In this document: in pieces, positions 22,936 to 32,815 of the stretch
Position numbering within the stretch: position 1 is the stretch's first letter
How the letters are laid out: every line of letters starts with the position of its first letter
From: Adineta vaga
Taxonomy: Eukaryota; Rotifera
Direction of reading: 5' to 3'
Length of the DNA: 64,000 nt
Assembly (NCBI GenBank): GCA_021613535.1
Contig: CP075492.1
Span: forward strand, 15,500,001 to 15,564,000
Notes under the pieces: model-generated
Database searches by the model: none
The model's input: the letters and a program-made list of their open reading frames with translations, nothing else
Told to the model about the DNA's origin: nothing
Made by a program: the position numbers and the translations under genes

Positions 22936-25153
22936 TTATTCTGATAGTAGATAGTTTAGAAACAATTGTCCAAAAATAATAGCAATAAGATTGATGATAA
23001 ACGAACTCAAGATTGTAACTGTGCTATTTAATTTAACTGTACGAGATTGCAATGCACGTAATGCTGATTGATCACCTTCAAGTAAGGGCTGCAGTAGATT
23101 CACCACTTTGCTATGATATTGATCAATAATATTCATTTGACCACGTGTCAAGAGACTGACATCGATGAGTGAACGTTCATAAGGTAAGAAAGTGATTAGA
23201 TCAAAACGTAAATATTGTGTATTATCATATGTGCTCTTGTTAGCCATTATTATTTCAACATCATTTTCAATACGAATGCCAAAAGCATCTGCTTTGTAAA
23301 ATCCTGGCTCATTAGAAACGAACATTCCATCTGCCAATGGTTCTTCGTATTCATCATATTGTAATCGTATGATTTGTGGACCTTCAGCGACTCGTAGATA
23401 GTGACCGAAGCCATGGCTAAATTGAAAAAATAAATCAGAATACAAGGCTATAGTTATGTACATACCCCGTAACATGTCCGTAGATCATGCCATCTCTGTA
23501 TAGTGACATTCGACCAAGATGATCTAACGAACGACCATACGTACCAGTTGGAAAGATAGCACTACCCAAATCAAGTACACCTTGAAGTACACGCGTATAA
23601 GCACGTTTTTCTAAACTTGTCGGAGTACCAAAATGATGAGTTCTTGTAATATCGGTTGTACAATCGAGATATTGACTACCTGCCTAGATAGAAATAAAAA
23701 ACGTGAAGAAAATTGAAACATCTCATTATAGATATGTAAGTCACGTCGAGTAAATAGATTTTATCTTTAGTAATTCTTCGAGCTGTCGCCTGTTCAGGTG
23801 AATAATGAATAATAGCTGCTCGATCACCGGCTGCTGAAATTGTACTAAAACTTGGAAATTTAAAATGTGTTTGTTCTTGTAAATAGATAGTAAGCTGTTC
23901 GACTGATTGTGTCTCATTAACAAATATATCATTGTTTAATTGTTCTTCAAGCCAACCAAGATGTTTCATACGTGCGACAGCATCACGAATTTGACATTGT
24001 CGCATTCCATTTCGTTCTACTTCATTTTTTTTTGCTTTCACACGTAGAATAGGTGAATTCTGCAATGGTTGCAATAATTTTTCATTTGGAATCGCATTAA
24101 ATATCGCTTGAGATAGTCGATGATTCGCCCAAATTTTGTTAATATTTGTATTTACCACTGTTACATTCAATCGCGACCAAAATTCAACATACTCAAATAT
24201 ACGTACTCCAGGAAGAGTAATTCCATTAAGTTGGCTCTTATTAACAAATAATTCCGGTTGATCAACAAGAAAATTGACATGTACAATTGCATATGATTTA
24301 AAAAGAGGATTGTAGGGAATATCCGCACCGCGTAAATTGAATAACCATGCGATTTCATCAAGAGTACTGATAATTGCTGTCGTTGCACCATACCTTTTGA
24401 GTTCAGCTGCTGTTTTATTTAATTTTTGAGCAACGGTCTCGCCTGCATATTGTAGATCATGAATAACAATAGGTTTGGCTGATGGTGCTGGTCGTCCGTT
24501 CGTTGTCCATATGCGACCGACAAGATCGCCAACAGAATATAGTTGTTTACCTATCAAGTTTAGTTCCGCATTGACTGCTGACCACCATAATGTAGTGCTA
24601 AATTCCGGTGTAGCACCAGATGGCTGATGAAACAAAAAGAAACGGTTAGAAATTACAAAACTGACTTATTCGTAGTGCAAACAGATTATTTTCTTACCAA
24701 TGCCGTCCGATTAGCTTCTGTAACCAGCCACGATATAAGACTTGGTACGTCCGGTAGACCTTCTCTCATCAATAGCCAATTTTCGCAATCGAGTTCTTCT
24801 TCTGCTTGTGTAAAATATCGATCATCAGTCCACAGAGCTGCTCCTGATGTCAGCGTGACAACAGCTGTTCCTGCTGAACCTCGAAATCCAGAAATCCAAT
24901 CACGTCGTTTGTCATATGGTTGTGTTGCTGTACTTCCATGTTCATCACCGTTGAATATCACATAAATACCAATCTGAGCATTTTGCATTTCACGCCGAAG
25001 AGCAGCTAAGATGTCTGATGTGTTTTTTTGTGTTCCAGAAATCGATTTACAAGTATTGTTAGTCGCTGCATTAACGGATAAACTCTCTGCCAATACTATT
25101 AGTAAAAAGTACAAGATCACAAATGTGTTCGAAAGCATCTTATATGCATACAT
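22936..25153 (-). CDS. Xaa-Pro aminopeptidase (aminopeptidase P), membrane-tailed
   Basis: Four exons on the minus strand (25153-24698, 24623-23745, 23683-23466, 23416-22936) join in phase to give 677 residues. It removes an N-terminal residue that precedes proline. A signal peptide (about residues 6-29) is followed by creatinase-N-like domains and an M24B pita-bread domain. Metal ligands are D445 and D456 (LLD at the exon 2/3 junction, then QYLDCTTDITRT), H519 in GHGFGHYLRV, E554 in NEPGFY and E568 in GIRIEN. The D-to-D spacing of 11 and D-to-H of 63 match human XPNPEP1. The C-terminus is hydrophobic (IINLIAIIFGQLFLNYLL), suggesting a GPI signal or a membrane anchor as in XPNPEP2. Splitting of D445 and of the GHG motif by introns confirms the exon joins. 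Confidence 0.9.
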
Positions 25154-26215
25154 TTCGTTTTTTTTTCTGAAGTAAAACGGAATAAAACTTCACTTGTTGA
25201 AATATTTACTTGTGATATCAGTGTATGTCATTCATTTATGAGTGTATAAAATATATCGTAAAAGTATTGATTAGATTTCCATGAGAAGTTGTTGTTTTTT
25301 TTTGACAAAAAGAATGTGAATATAGATGAAGGAGGGAAAATTCTTACTCATATTCTTTCAATCGATCATGATGACAGAGTTAAATGGAGGATAGATTATC
25401 AGCAAGTCCTATTGGTAGTTAGAAGTGATTGTTATGTTTGAAATCTATTTCTTTTGGAAATTTATGTAAAAAAAGATGAAATAAAATGAACATTAAAAGC
25501 AACTTTTTTTTATAATAAAACTATATAAGTATTAATTAGTTTCTATATCGTTCTAACATATAATATTAATCAAACAGATGAAGAGTTGTGATCTAAATTG
25601 TATTGAATATTCCTTGGAATAAAATATCATATAAAAACTATTCTTGTCATTATAAAGATTATAGTTAGCTGCAGTTTTTATTAGTTCATCGCTTTCTTGC
25701 TTGTGACACTTGTTAACGTTCCACGCGATGGAAGTTGATTTATTTTTCAAAGACTATTTCATTGTCATTTTCTCAACTACATTCGAGTTCATATGCATGT
25801 GAATTATATGGTTTCGCGTTTGAATACAAATCTAATGCTATTGTGAAAATCCAAATATTATTTATCAATTACAAACACAATATATATCAGAGAGTATGAT
25901 GAATGGTACTCAAAATCTAACCCATTGGTCAATGGATTTTATGGAGGATGTACCTCTCTCTCTCTCTCGAAGTTCTTTTTTTACCAAGTACACTCGATTG
26001 TTTATATGATATTCAATTATTCTTCGATTACTTTCCAGCTCTGAATCAAGTCTGTAGAATTCAATAGGTTATTGTACGTTCTCTTCTTCTCTTTTTTTCC
26101 AGCTAATAGATTTCAATTGGTCTACTTCGATTTTGTCTTCTAAATTTCAGAATATTACTGTCTACATTCATCTACTCAATCTATTCATCGAATAAAAGTC
26201 AACTGATGTGACTTA
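25154..26215. other. Intergenic, nothing recognised
   Basis: AT-rich upstream region of the aminopeptidase gene. Contains a (CT)n tract near 25953-25969. No coding signal that I trust. Confidence 0.35.
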
Positions 26216-27812
26216 TTGACAATATTTTCAAGAATGTGCTTCATTATCATGTACATATACAACAACAGATCAAATAAATTTCTCATACGCAATTACCATC
26301 TTCTTCAATTCATACTTCGGTTGATTGCACCATTCTTAGTCAAAAGTTTCTTGAAATTGATACATTATTTAATAGACAAATATGGTCACGTTGATATGTT
26401 TTTAATTTTAACGAGAGATTTACCGTTTTATCTTGGAAATCTAGTGTCTCATAACATGGATACCAACAAATTCGTTAAATCAATCAAACTACTCAATTTA
26501 TTTAAGAATATTCACAGACGAACAGAAGATTGTATCAAATAACAGAGAATTACAACACGTTTTCTCTATGAAATCTATCATTAATTATTTATGAAAATCT
26601 TGGAAATTTACATTTGAATACACTTCGATGTTCTACTACGAGTGATTTCGTGACTGATTGTTGCTTTGCATTAATGCAGAATATAGTGGATTATATAGCT
26701 GAAGATTGGCGTAATCGAACTTATTTACAATTTAGATTATTATCCACTCTTTGTCAATTGACTAATAATACGTTTGATGATGCTGTTCATCATTTTCTTT
26801 TGCAATATTTGATTGTTTCAAGTATTCTCTTGGAAGAAGAATTTAAGACTCAGCATTTCATCAATTCTTTCAATCGACAATTAATTCATTTGGTTCTCTT
26901 ATCAAGATAACACAGCTACTTACACAAGTCTATCTATTCTCTCTCTCTCTGAAAGGAATTCTTTGTTTCTTTTCTTTATTTCGGTAGGTAGTATTTAATT
27001 TACTTGGAACTCTGTATGTTAATTTATCAGACATGAATTGTATTTGTGCTATGAATTCGCATTGCCAAAGTCCGGTTACTCTTTATGAATAATGGATAAC
27101 ATTTGGAATTCTCATATTTCTGCACATATCAGTTCTATAGTACCAGGCTCAATTACAGGCTGTTCTACTTTTAATTCTCTCATGTTTTCTCAGAAAGTTA
27201 TTACCGAAATATTGAAGATCCATTACAGTTTGATTCTCATCCTCTCGTTTATGATAACAAATCAAGTCGTTTTCCTCCTAATACATCAATTTCAATATAT
27301 TTTCAATGCGGTATTTTGGAAATAATATGGGTCGACTAAAGACTAAGCATCTCGGAAAATGGTCAATACATAACTGTTCTATTTATTATTGATCTTACGA
27401 AAGATCAATTAAAATGTACATGTTCAGTCATTACGTCAAAATACGATCGATTTGTTCAAATTAAATCAAAATTTCATTAAGGAAGAAATAACAAAATATC
27501 TTGTAAATAACCTGAGAAATGACACAATTTCCTCAAGTGGTTATTCAGATATTGTCATTAATTCCATTTTAAGTTCTGTTGTTTACATTCTAGTTGGATG
27601 TGGAGACGGAAATTTTAAGGTACGAACAATATTTTCTACAGGATTTGAAGTTAAGGATATAATTGAGTTGATGTTGCTGACTTTGACAGTATGATGGCTA
27701 TCAAGATGTACTCGCTTCGGATGATACTAAAAGTACCGTTTTGAGTCTGCTCAATACCTGTAATTGCCAAACGACTGCAATCATCGGCATTAATACACCA
27801 GTCACTCTATAA
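26216..27812 (+). pseudogene. Decayed membrane-anchored FG-GAP repeat gene
   Basis: Pieces of one ancestral protein occur in order but in changing frames. First comes a hydrophobic segment (about 26290-26380). Then a block (IAEDWRNRTYLQFRLLSTLC, 26614-26910) typical of an uncharacterised extracellular domain that I associate with bdelloid FG-GAP proteins. Then Cys-containing pieces (CICAMNSHCQSPVTLY; SIVPGSITGCSTFNS, about 27030-27190). Last come FG-GAP-like repeats (ILVGCGDGNFKVRT; DGYQDVLASDD) ending near TAA 27810-27812. Several stops and frameshifts separate the pieces. The family assignment of the middle domain is from memory of the group, not a search. The piggyBac-type element begins 53 bases after the end. 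Confidence 0.6.
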
Positions 27813-27864
27813 TTCGTCAGAGAGAGCTCGCAATTTACATATAGTTAAGAGGATAAGCGTATAA

Positions 27865-28353
27865 CCCTTTGAGTCCCAGTGGGACATATATGTCCCACCT
27901 AACCAAAACGAAAGATTCTCATGGAATTTGAAATATTTTCAGGTTTTTTTAGCCTGAAAGTGATATTTGCGTTTAAGTGCTCTAATATTCAGATGAATAG
28001 ACTATATTAAAAAGTGTACCATGGTATGCTTATTCGATTTGAGACACTGTCCTCAACAGTTCAAATTTCGAAAATCTTATATTCCGACTAATTAAGTTAT
28101 AGTACGTCCTTGAAAAAACAGTTGACTCCGTATAGTATGATGGATTCGAATTATGATTCCGATGAAACTCAATCTGACGAAAGTAGAAGTTCGACTACTT
28201 CTGATGAACTAAATACTAGTGATATAAACATATCGATGTGAAATCACAGTTTTCTGTTGTAATATGGTCCCACATCTCGTAATACCATCTAAATGCTTAA
28301 TATGATGTTTTACTGAACTTATATTCAGTAAAATAAATGTGGGACTCAAAGGG
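27865..28353 (+). mobile_element. piggyBac-type non-autonomous element, copy 1
   Basis: 489 bases with 14-base terminal inverted repeats CCCTTTGAGTCCCA...TGGGACTCAAAGGG. It is flanked by ATAA on both sides (27861-27864 and 28354-28357). A 20-base palindrome GTGGGACATATATGTCCCAC lies just inside the left end. A short open stretch inside (from ATG 28141) begins MDSNYDSDETQSDESRSSTT, an acidic sequence like the N-terminus of piggyBac transposases. No catalytic DDD domain is present, so the element must have been moved in trans. Copy 2 lies inverted at 37187-37675, has the same length, and differs by roughly eight substitutions by eye. Confidence 0.85.
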
Positions 28354-28496
28354 ATAAGAGAAAAATGATGAATACTCACCACTGATAATCACTATGATTC
28401 TCTCATTTTAGAAATATTTTTATTTATTTTTTGACAATCAATTGAATAATATAATACAACATATAGTTTAACTCATCCACTTCTGTGTTCAATTCT

Positions 28497-29486
28497 TCAT
28501 TGTCTATTTTCATCTTCACCCATCGGTGCTAAGTCTCTATCAATTATCTTACAGATTGTACGTTTTAGTTCGTGTCGAAAAGATTTCGAAATGATTATAA
28601 ACACACAGAAATTGGAAACATACGGAATATTGTAAAGAAAATTAACAAAATTATTTACGAAACTATAGATGGCGTGTTCCAGTGGTGTTCGTACATAATC
28701 GAGTGTAACAGCATCATATACATAGAATATAATTATCCATATACTAAAAGTAATGTAAATAATATCTTGAACAAATAAACAACGAAGTAATTGAAAATCT
28801 TTCTTTGTCATTGATCGAATTTGATTTCGTTTTTCACGTGGTACAACTCGAAGTTGACGAACATTCTTAAACGCTAATGCACACAAAACAATCATAAGAA
28901 GAAAAAAAGTTGTATTAAAAATTGCCGTAGAATAAGGAATAAAATAAAGATAAAATCTATCCGAATCATAATAGCAAATAAAATACGATGGATAGATCTC
29001 TTGTAGATTAGTTTTAATCAATATATGTGAATTGAAAATCGCCCAAAAGATTGTTCCTATACTAATAGAGAAATAAGCTAAACGTCTCGAACTATACAAT
29101 CTTGTATCAACATTTTGTGAAGAAATTAATAGTCGATCAATCGATGCAAGAATACGAATAGTAGGAGAAAGTGTAGCAGCAAGAAATGTTAAATACATCA
29201 ACATTTTACAGATAATAATATTCGAATTTAGTAAATTGATTTCATAACCAATTGAAAATATAAGAAAAAACATTGCAGTATTGATCCAACAAGAATTCCA
29301 AAAAAGACAAGTTTTAAAATAAAGTACACAAACATTTTTTCTCCAAGATTTTTTGGAAAATATTAAGATACTGGTAATATTTCCAATGTTACCAAAAACA
29401 TAAATGACAGGAATGAAATACTTATAAATATAGACGATAGTAAGGTTAAGATTATTGATATGATAAGAAATATCAATTGAACTCAT
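28497..29486 (-). CDS. Rhodopsin-like (FMRFamide-receptor-like) GPCR
   Basis: An intact single-exon frame of 329 residues with seven hydrophobic segments. TM1 carries GNIGNITSILIF with the conserved Asn. TM3 ends in ILASIDRLLISS, a variant of the E/DRY motif. A long intracellular loop 3 is rich in basic residues (VPREKRNQIRSMTKKD). TM7 contains NIPYVSNFCVFII in place of NPxxY. The tail is basic and short. Likely a peptide receptor at the plasma membrane, ligand unknown. It lies 140 bases beyond piggyBac copy 1. Not closely related to the four-copy GPCR family at 35-59 kb. Confidence 0.8.
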   Translation of the reverse strand: MSSIDISYHINNLNLTIVYIYKYFIPVIYVFGNIGNITSILIFSKKSWRKNVCVLYFKTCLFWNSCWINTAMFFLIFSIGYEINLLNSNIIICKMLMYLTFLAATLSPTIRILASIDRLLISSQNVDTRLYSSRRLAYFSISIGTIFWAIFNSHILIKTNLQEIYPSYFICYYDSDRFYLYFIPYSTAIFNTTFFLLMIVLCALAFKNVRQLRVVPREKRNQIRSMTKKDFQLLRCLFVQDIIYITFSIWIIIFYVYDAVTLDYVRTPLEHAIYSFVNNFVNFLYNIPYVSNFCVFIIISKSFRHELKRTICKIIDRDLAPMGEDENRQ

Positions 29487-30855
29487 TGTTGTGCGAGATT
29501 AATTTGACTAAATTTTATAGAGAAATGAATTTCGTTTGTAATCATTTAGATTAATTTGAAAGAAAGCTTATTACATGAGAAAAAAGAAAAAAACCGTGTT
29601 TTTGACAACATGTTTGTCACGTAGTTCTCTTTAGATACTCTAGAAAATGAATCTTCAAGTATAAAATATAATGACTTTGACAGAATTCAACAGTTGTTTT
29701 ATTTTCTCGATGGTTCTCAAAGAGCTTATCTTTTGACATTCGACATGCCAAAAAAACTCATTAAATGCTATAAATTCTTAACTAAAATACAAAGAAGATT
29801 TGAATACAATGTCATACTAGTTAATAAGTAGGATTTCAACAAATTCATTCAAGTAAAAGGATGTTCGGTACCGGTGGAAAACTATGTCTATGGTGTAAAC
29901 TGTCAATTAAGGCTTTTGACAATTCAATGAAGACAATACGAGAGACATATCAAGTTCCATCTGCAAGAATATTATATACATACATATATATATATATGGA
30001 TCATGCTAAGGTTAAGAAATTCTACTTCATAATGGACCACTTCGTCAGAAACTTATCTTTCAATATATCATTGATCTAAATCACGAAATTTCGATGATAC
30101 TAATATGAATTTTGACAGTTCATCTATCTAGTTTGTTGCAATCTGATGATTGAAACTTCAAAAAGAATTTAATGTAGAATATCATTTTCACCTAGGCTTT
30201 CCATCTTGATAAATATATGCTTAATCTTAATTTCGTTTTCTTGTTTATTTTATCATATTCACGAACGGTAAAACGAAAACAAAATGTGACCATGTTTGTT
30301 GACATAATGAGTACATTATATTCATATGTGCGTCATGTTTTCTCGTATGAATGAATAAACAAAAAAGTATTCGTATCATTTACCTGTTCTGCATTTTTAA
30401 TCATCCTCTGTTTTGGATAGCCACTTTTAGCATTTTTTCGCATTCCATTTTGGATCTATATCATTTGGAACATTTCAATGGTTAAATTTTTTTGGTAAAA
30501 AATGTTGTAAAAATATTGGTTCTTGACAAATCTGTTTTTTTTACAAAACATTATCAAGCTTTTGAAAATGAATCATCTAAAAGATACATCCGATATGTAT
30601 TATTACTCGGATATATATATTCATTCTTATTAAGTAAGAATCTGGCATTCATAAGCATGATATAGAATGAAACGATTGGTATGATCAAGTAAAAACCGTA
30701 AATAGAAATTTAAGGTTTTAAGAACGAGTGTGCCTAGTATGAAGGCGAACCAGAATGAGAACTAATACAGATGGCTGTTCCTACGCTTCCTCCATCTTCA
30801 AAGCAGTAGATTATTTTTGACACCTGTCATTTTTCTCATTCACTTTACCATCAAA
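29487..30855. other. Intergenic, nothing recognised
   Basis: AT-rich, with (TA)n tracts near 29975-29996. A 72-codon frame at 29861-30079 has no recognisable content. Confidence 0.35.
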
Positions 30856-30863
30856 TATAAAAA
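30856..30863 (+). promoter_or_regulatory. TATA box of the SGNH hydrolase gene
   Basis: TATAAAAA lies 63 bases upstream of the ATG at 30919. The leader between them contains repeated CATCAC/CATCAT words. Confidence 0.55.
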
Positions 30864-30918
30864 CAACACAACTTAGTTTTCGTTTCATTCTAACCATCAC
30901 CATCATCACTTTCAAGCG

Positions 30919-31641
30919 ATGCTAACACGAACAACAATTATTCTTCTCTTAGTTTCTCTTTGTCATTGTTTAGCAACAAATTTAATTGTTGGTATTGGTG
31001 ATTCATGGACATCAGGTGATGGTGGTGGTTCAGTTGGTGCAAATGGTCGTTCACCTAATGCATATCCACTTGTTGCTGCTAAATTATTAAATTGGGAAGG
31101 AAAAAATTTAGCACGTGGTGGTTCCAAAATTAATGATATTGCTAATCAATTGAAAACATTTAGTACACTTCCTTATCCTCCTACACATATTGTTGTTAGC
31201 ACTAGTGGCAACGATCTTGGTGTTGCAGATGCGCTCATTCAAGTCACTCTGCTCAATAATATTGCTGCTGTTTCAACGAAACTCGCCACAATTAAACCTC
31301 GACTTGTTGCTGTTTATAAATCCATTCAAGCTTATGTTCCAACAGCTAAAGTCTATGCAATTCCTTATCCTAACTTCGTCGGTACTTCAAATAAACTTCC
31401 CAATGAAGCTAAATGTCGTCAAATGATGGAACTGATCACAACAACAGTACGAGAAGCTGCTGCCGAAGCAAATATTGGATATATTGATGTTTCTGGTGCA
31501 TTTCGTGGACATGAAATGTATTCTCAAGATCCATTTATTTGGGGTCTTTTTGATCGATCAGCAGCTCATCCAAATCAAAAAGGTTATGCCAAAATGGGAG
31601 AAATGGTTGCAGAATATTTACAAGCAGAATCGAATTATTAA
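30919..31641 (+). CDS. Secreted SGNH/GDSL hydrolase
   Basis: An intact single-exon frame of 240 residues. A signal peptide (about residues 1-19, TIILLLVSLCHCLA) is followed by an SGNH fold with all four blocks. Block I is GIGDSW with nucleophile S29. Block II is LARGGSK with the oxyanion Gly (G67 or G68). Block III is SGNDLG with N98. Block V is DRSAAHPNQKGY with D212 and H217. The family hydrolyses esters of lipids or carbohydrates; the substrate cannot be read from the sequence. A TATA box precedes it and AATAAA follows at 31663. Its simple one-domain structure and lack of introns resemble bacterial enzymes of this class, so horizontal acquisition is possible, but the promoter and polyadenylation signal look native. 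Confidence 0.85.
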   Translation: MLTRTTIILLLVSLCHCLATNLIVGIGDSWTSGDGGGSVGANGRSPNAYPLVAAKLLNWEGKNLARGGSKINDIANQLKTFSTLPYPPTHIVVSTSGNDLGVADALIQVTLLNNIAAVSTKLATIKPRLVAVYKSIQAYVPTAKVYAIPYPNFVGTSNKLPNEAKCRQMMELITTTVREAAAEANIGYIDVSGAFRGHEMYSQDPFIWGLFDRSAAHPNQKGYAKMGEMVAEYLQAESNY

Positions 31642-31662
31642 CCTTGATCTATCGTTATTGCT

Positions 31663-31668
31663 AATAAA
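31663..31668 (+). terminator. Polyadenylation signal of the SGNH hydrolase gene
   Basis: AATAAA lies 21 bases after the stop codon of the hydrolase. Confidence 0.5.
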
Positions 31669-31843
31669 ATACTAAAGAGAAACCGAAATCGAATACTGAC
31701 TAGTTGTCAATGTGACGTTTCTGAAAAACAAAAGCTCGAGAAGTCTAATGGATAGATGAAAAATAGCTTTTAATTAATTTTTTTATTGATCGTATTTATT
31801 TAATCGTTTAATGTGAAATAATTCATTTTTGAATGATGAATGT

Positions 31844-32815
31844 TTAAATTGTACCGTTTGTAGTTGGATTTATTTGATTAAGTTTCTTCCAAAAGAATAG
31901 TTTGTCTTTGACTGTTCGACGAAAACGACTTGATGAAATGAGAAATGCATAACAACTTCCCTAAAACAATCAAAGATAAATGAAATAAAAGTATTGGAAC
32001 AAACATACGGCATAATAGAAATAACATATTAAACTTAGAAATGAAACAGCAAAAGTTTCAATTATTATTTGATTTGAATCTTTTACCATTGTTGATGTTA
32101 CTAAAATATAACTTGTAATAATTCCGCATGGAAGTACAGTTATTAAAACAAGTAAAACTTGAAATAAAGTCATTTTAAACAATTGACGATCAAATCGTTG
32201 ATCAATAGGAGTTCTTATCGAATGAATATTTCGATAAGTTAAATATCCAAATATACTCATAATTAATATTGGACCAAAACTATTCAAACCAATAGCATAA
32301 ACAGATATATAAATAGAAAATGCTGAATTTGTAATTAAACATGTTTTTGTTATTGATGAGATATCAAAACACATGAAAGCAATTGTTCCATGAAGACAAC
32401 AGACTATGATTAGAATAAAAACAATTCGATGTGTCCATTTGATATTACTTAAACGACGAAAATGAACATTTCTTGATGTAACAAAAAATTGATCGATCGA
32501 AGATAAACATGAACATATAAATGAAAATGAACCAAGAATAATAATGAAATATTGCCGTAATTTACACCAATGTGTCGATGTGCGAGTTAGATCAATATTA
32601 AAACCAACACTTACGATTCGTGAGATAAGAATAATTAATAGAAAGAAAAGATTATCAATTGAATTAACAAGAAAATAAAATGAACATGATGTTCGACGAT
32701 ATGAACGTATACTTGAAAAGATAAAAATATTTAAACTATTTCCAATGACACCGATAATAACAAGAAATATTCCAAGATAAATTGTTATTTGTTGATTGGC
32801 ATATAATAAGGACAT
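31844..32815 (-). CDS. Rhodopsin-like GPCR (2 exons)
   Basis: Exon 1 is 32815-32009 (269 codons). A gtatgt donor, a 48-base intron and a tgttttag acceptor lead to exon 2 at 31960-31844. The joined protein is 307 residues with seven membrane segments. TM1 has GVIGNSLNIFIF. TM3 ends in CLSSIDQFFVTS, a degenerate E/DRY. The splice restores TM7 and the helix-8 region (FYYA|GSCYAFLISSSRFRRTVKDK). Without the splice the frame would end inside TM7, so the intron is well supported. It is FMRFamide-receptor-like in style; the ligand is unknown. It is convergent with the SGNH hydrolase gene. Confidence 0.8.

Noticed and set aside
24627-24965. 112-codon plus-strand frame
   Set aside because: Antisense shadow of exons 1 and 2 of the aminopeptidase P gene.
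588-30863. Other TATA-like strings throughout the window
   Set aside because: The DNA is AT-rich and such strings are common. I kept only those with matching spacing to a supported start codon.
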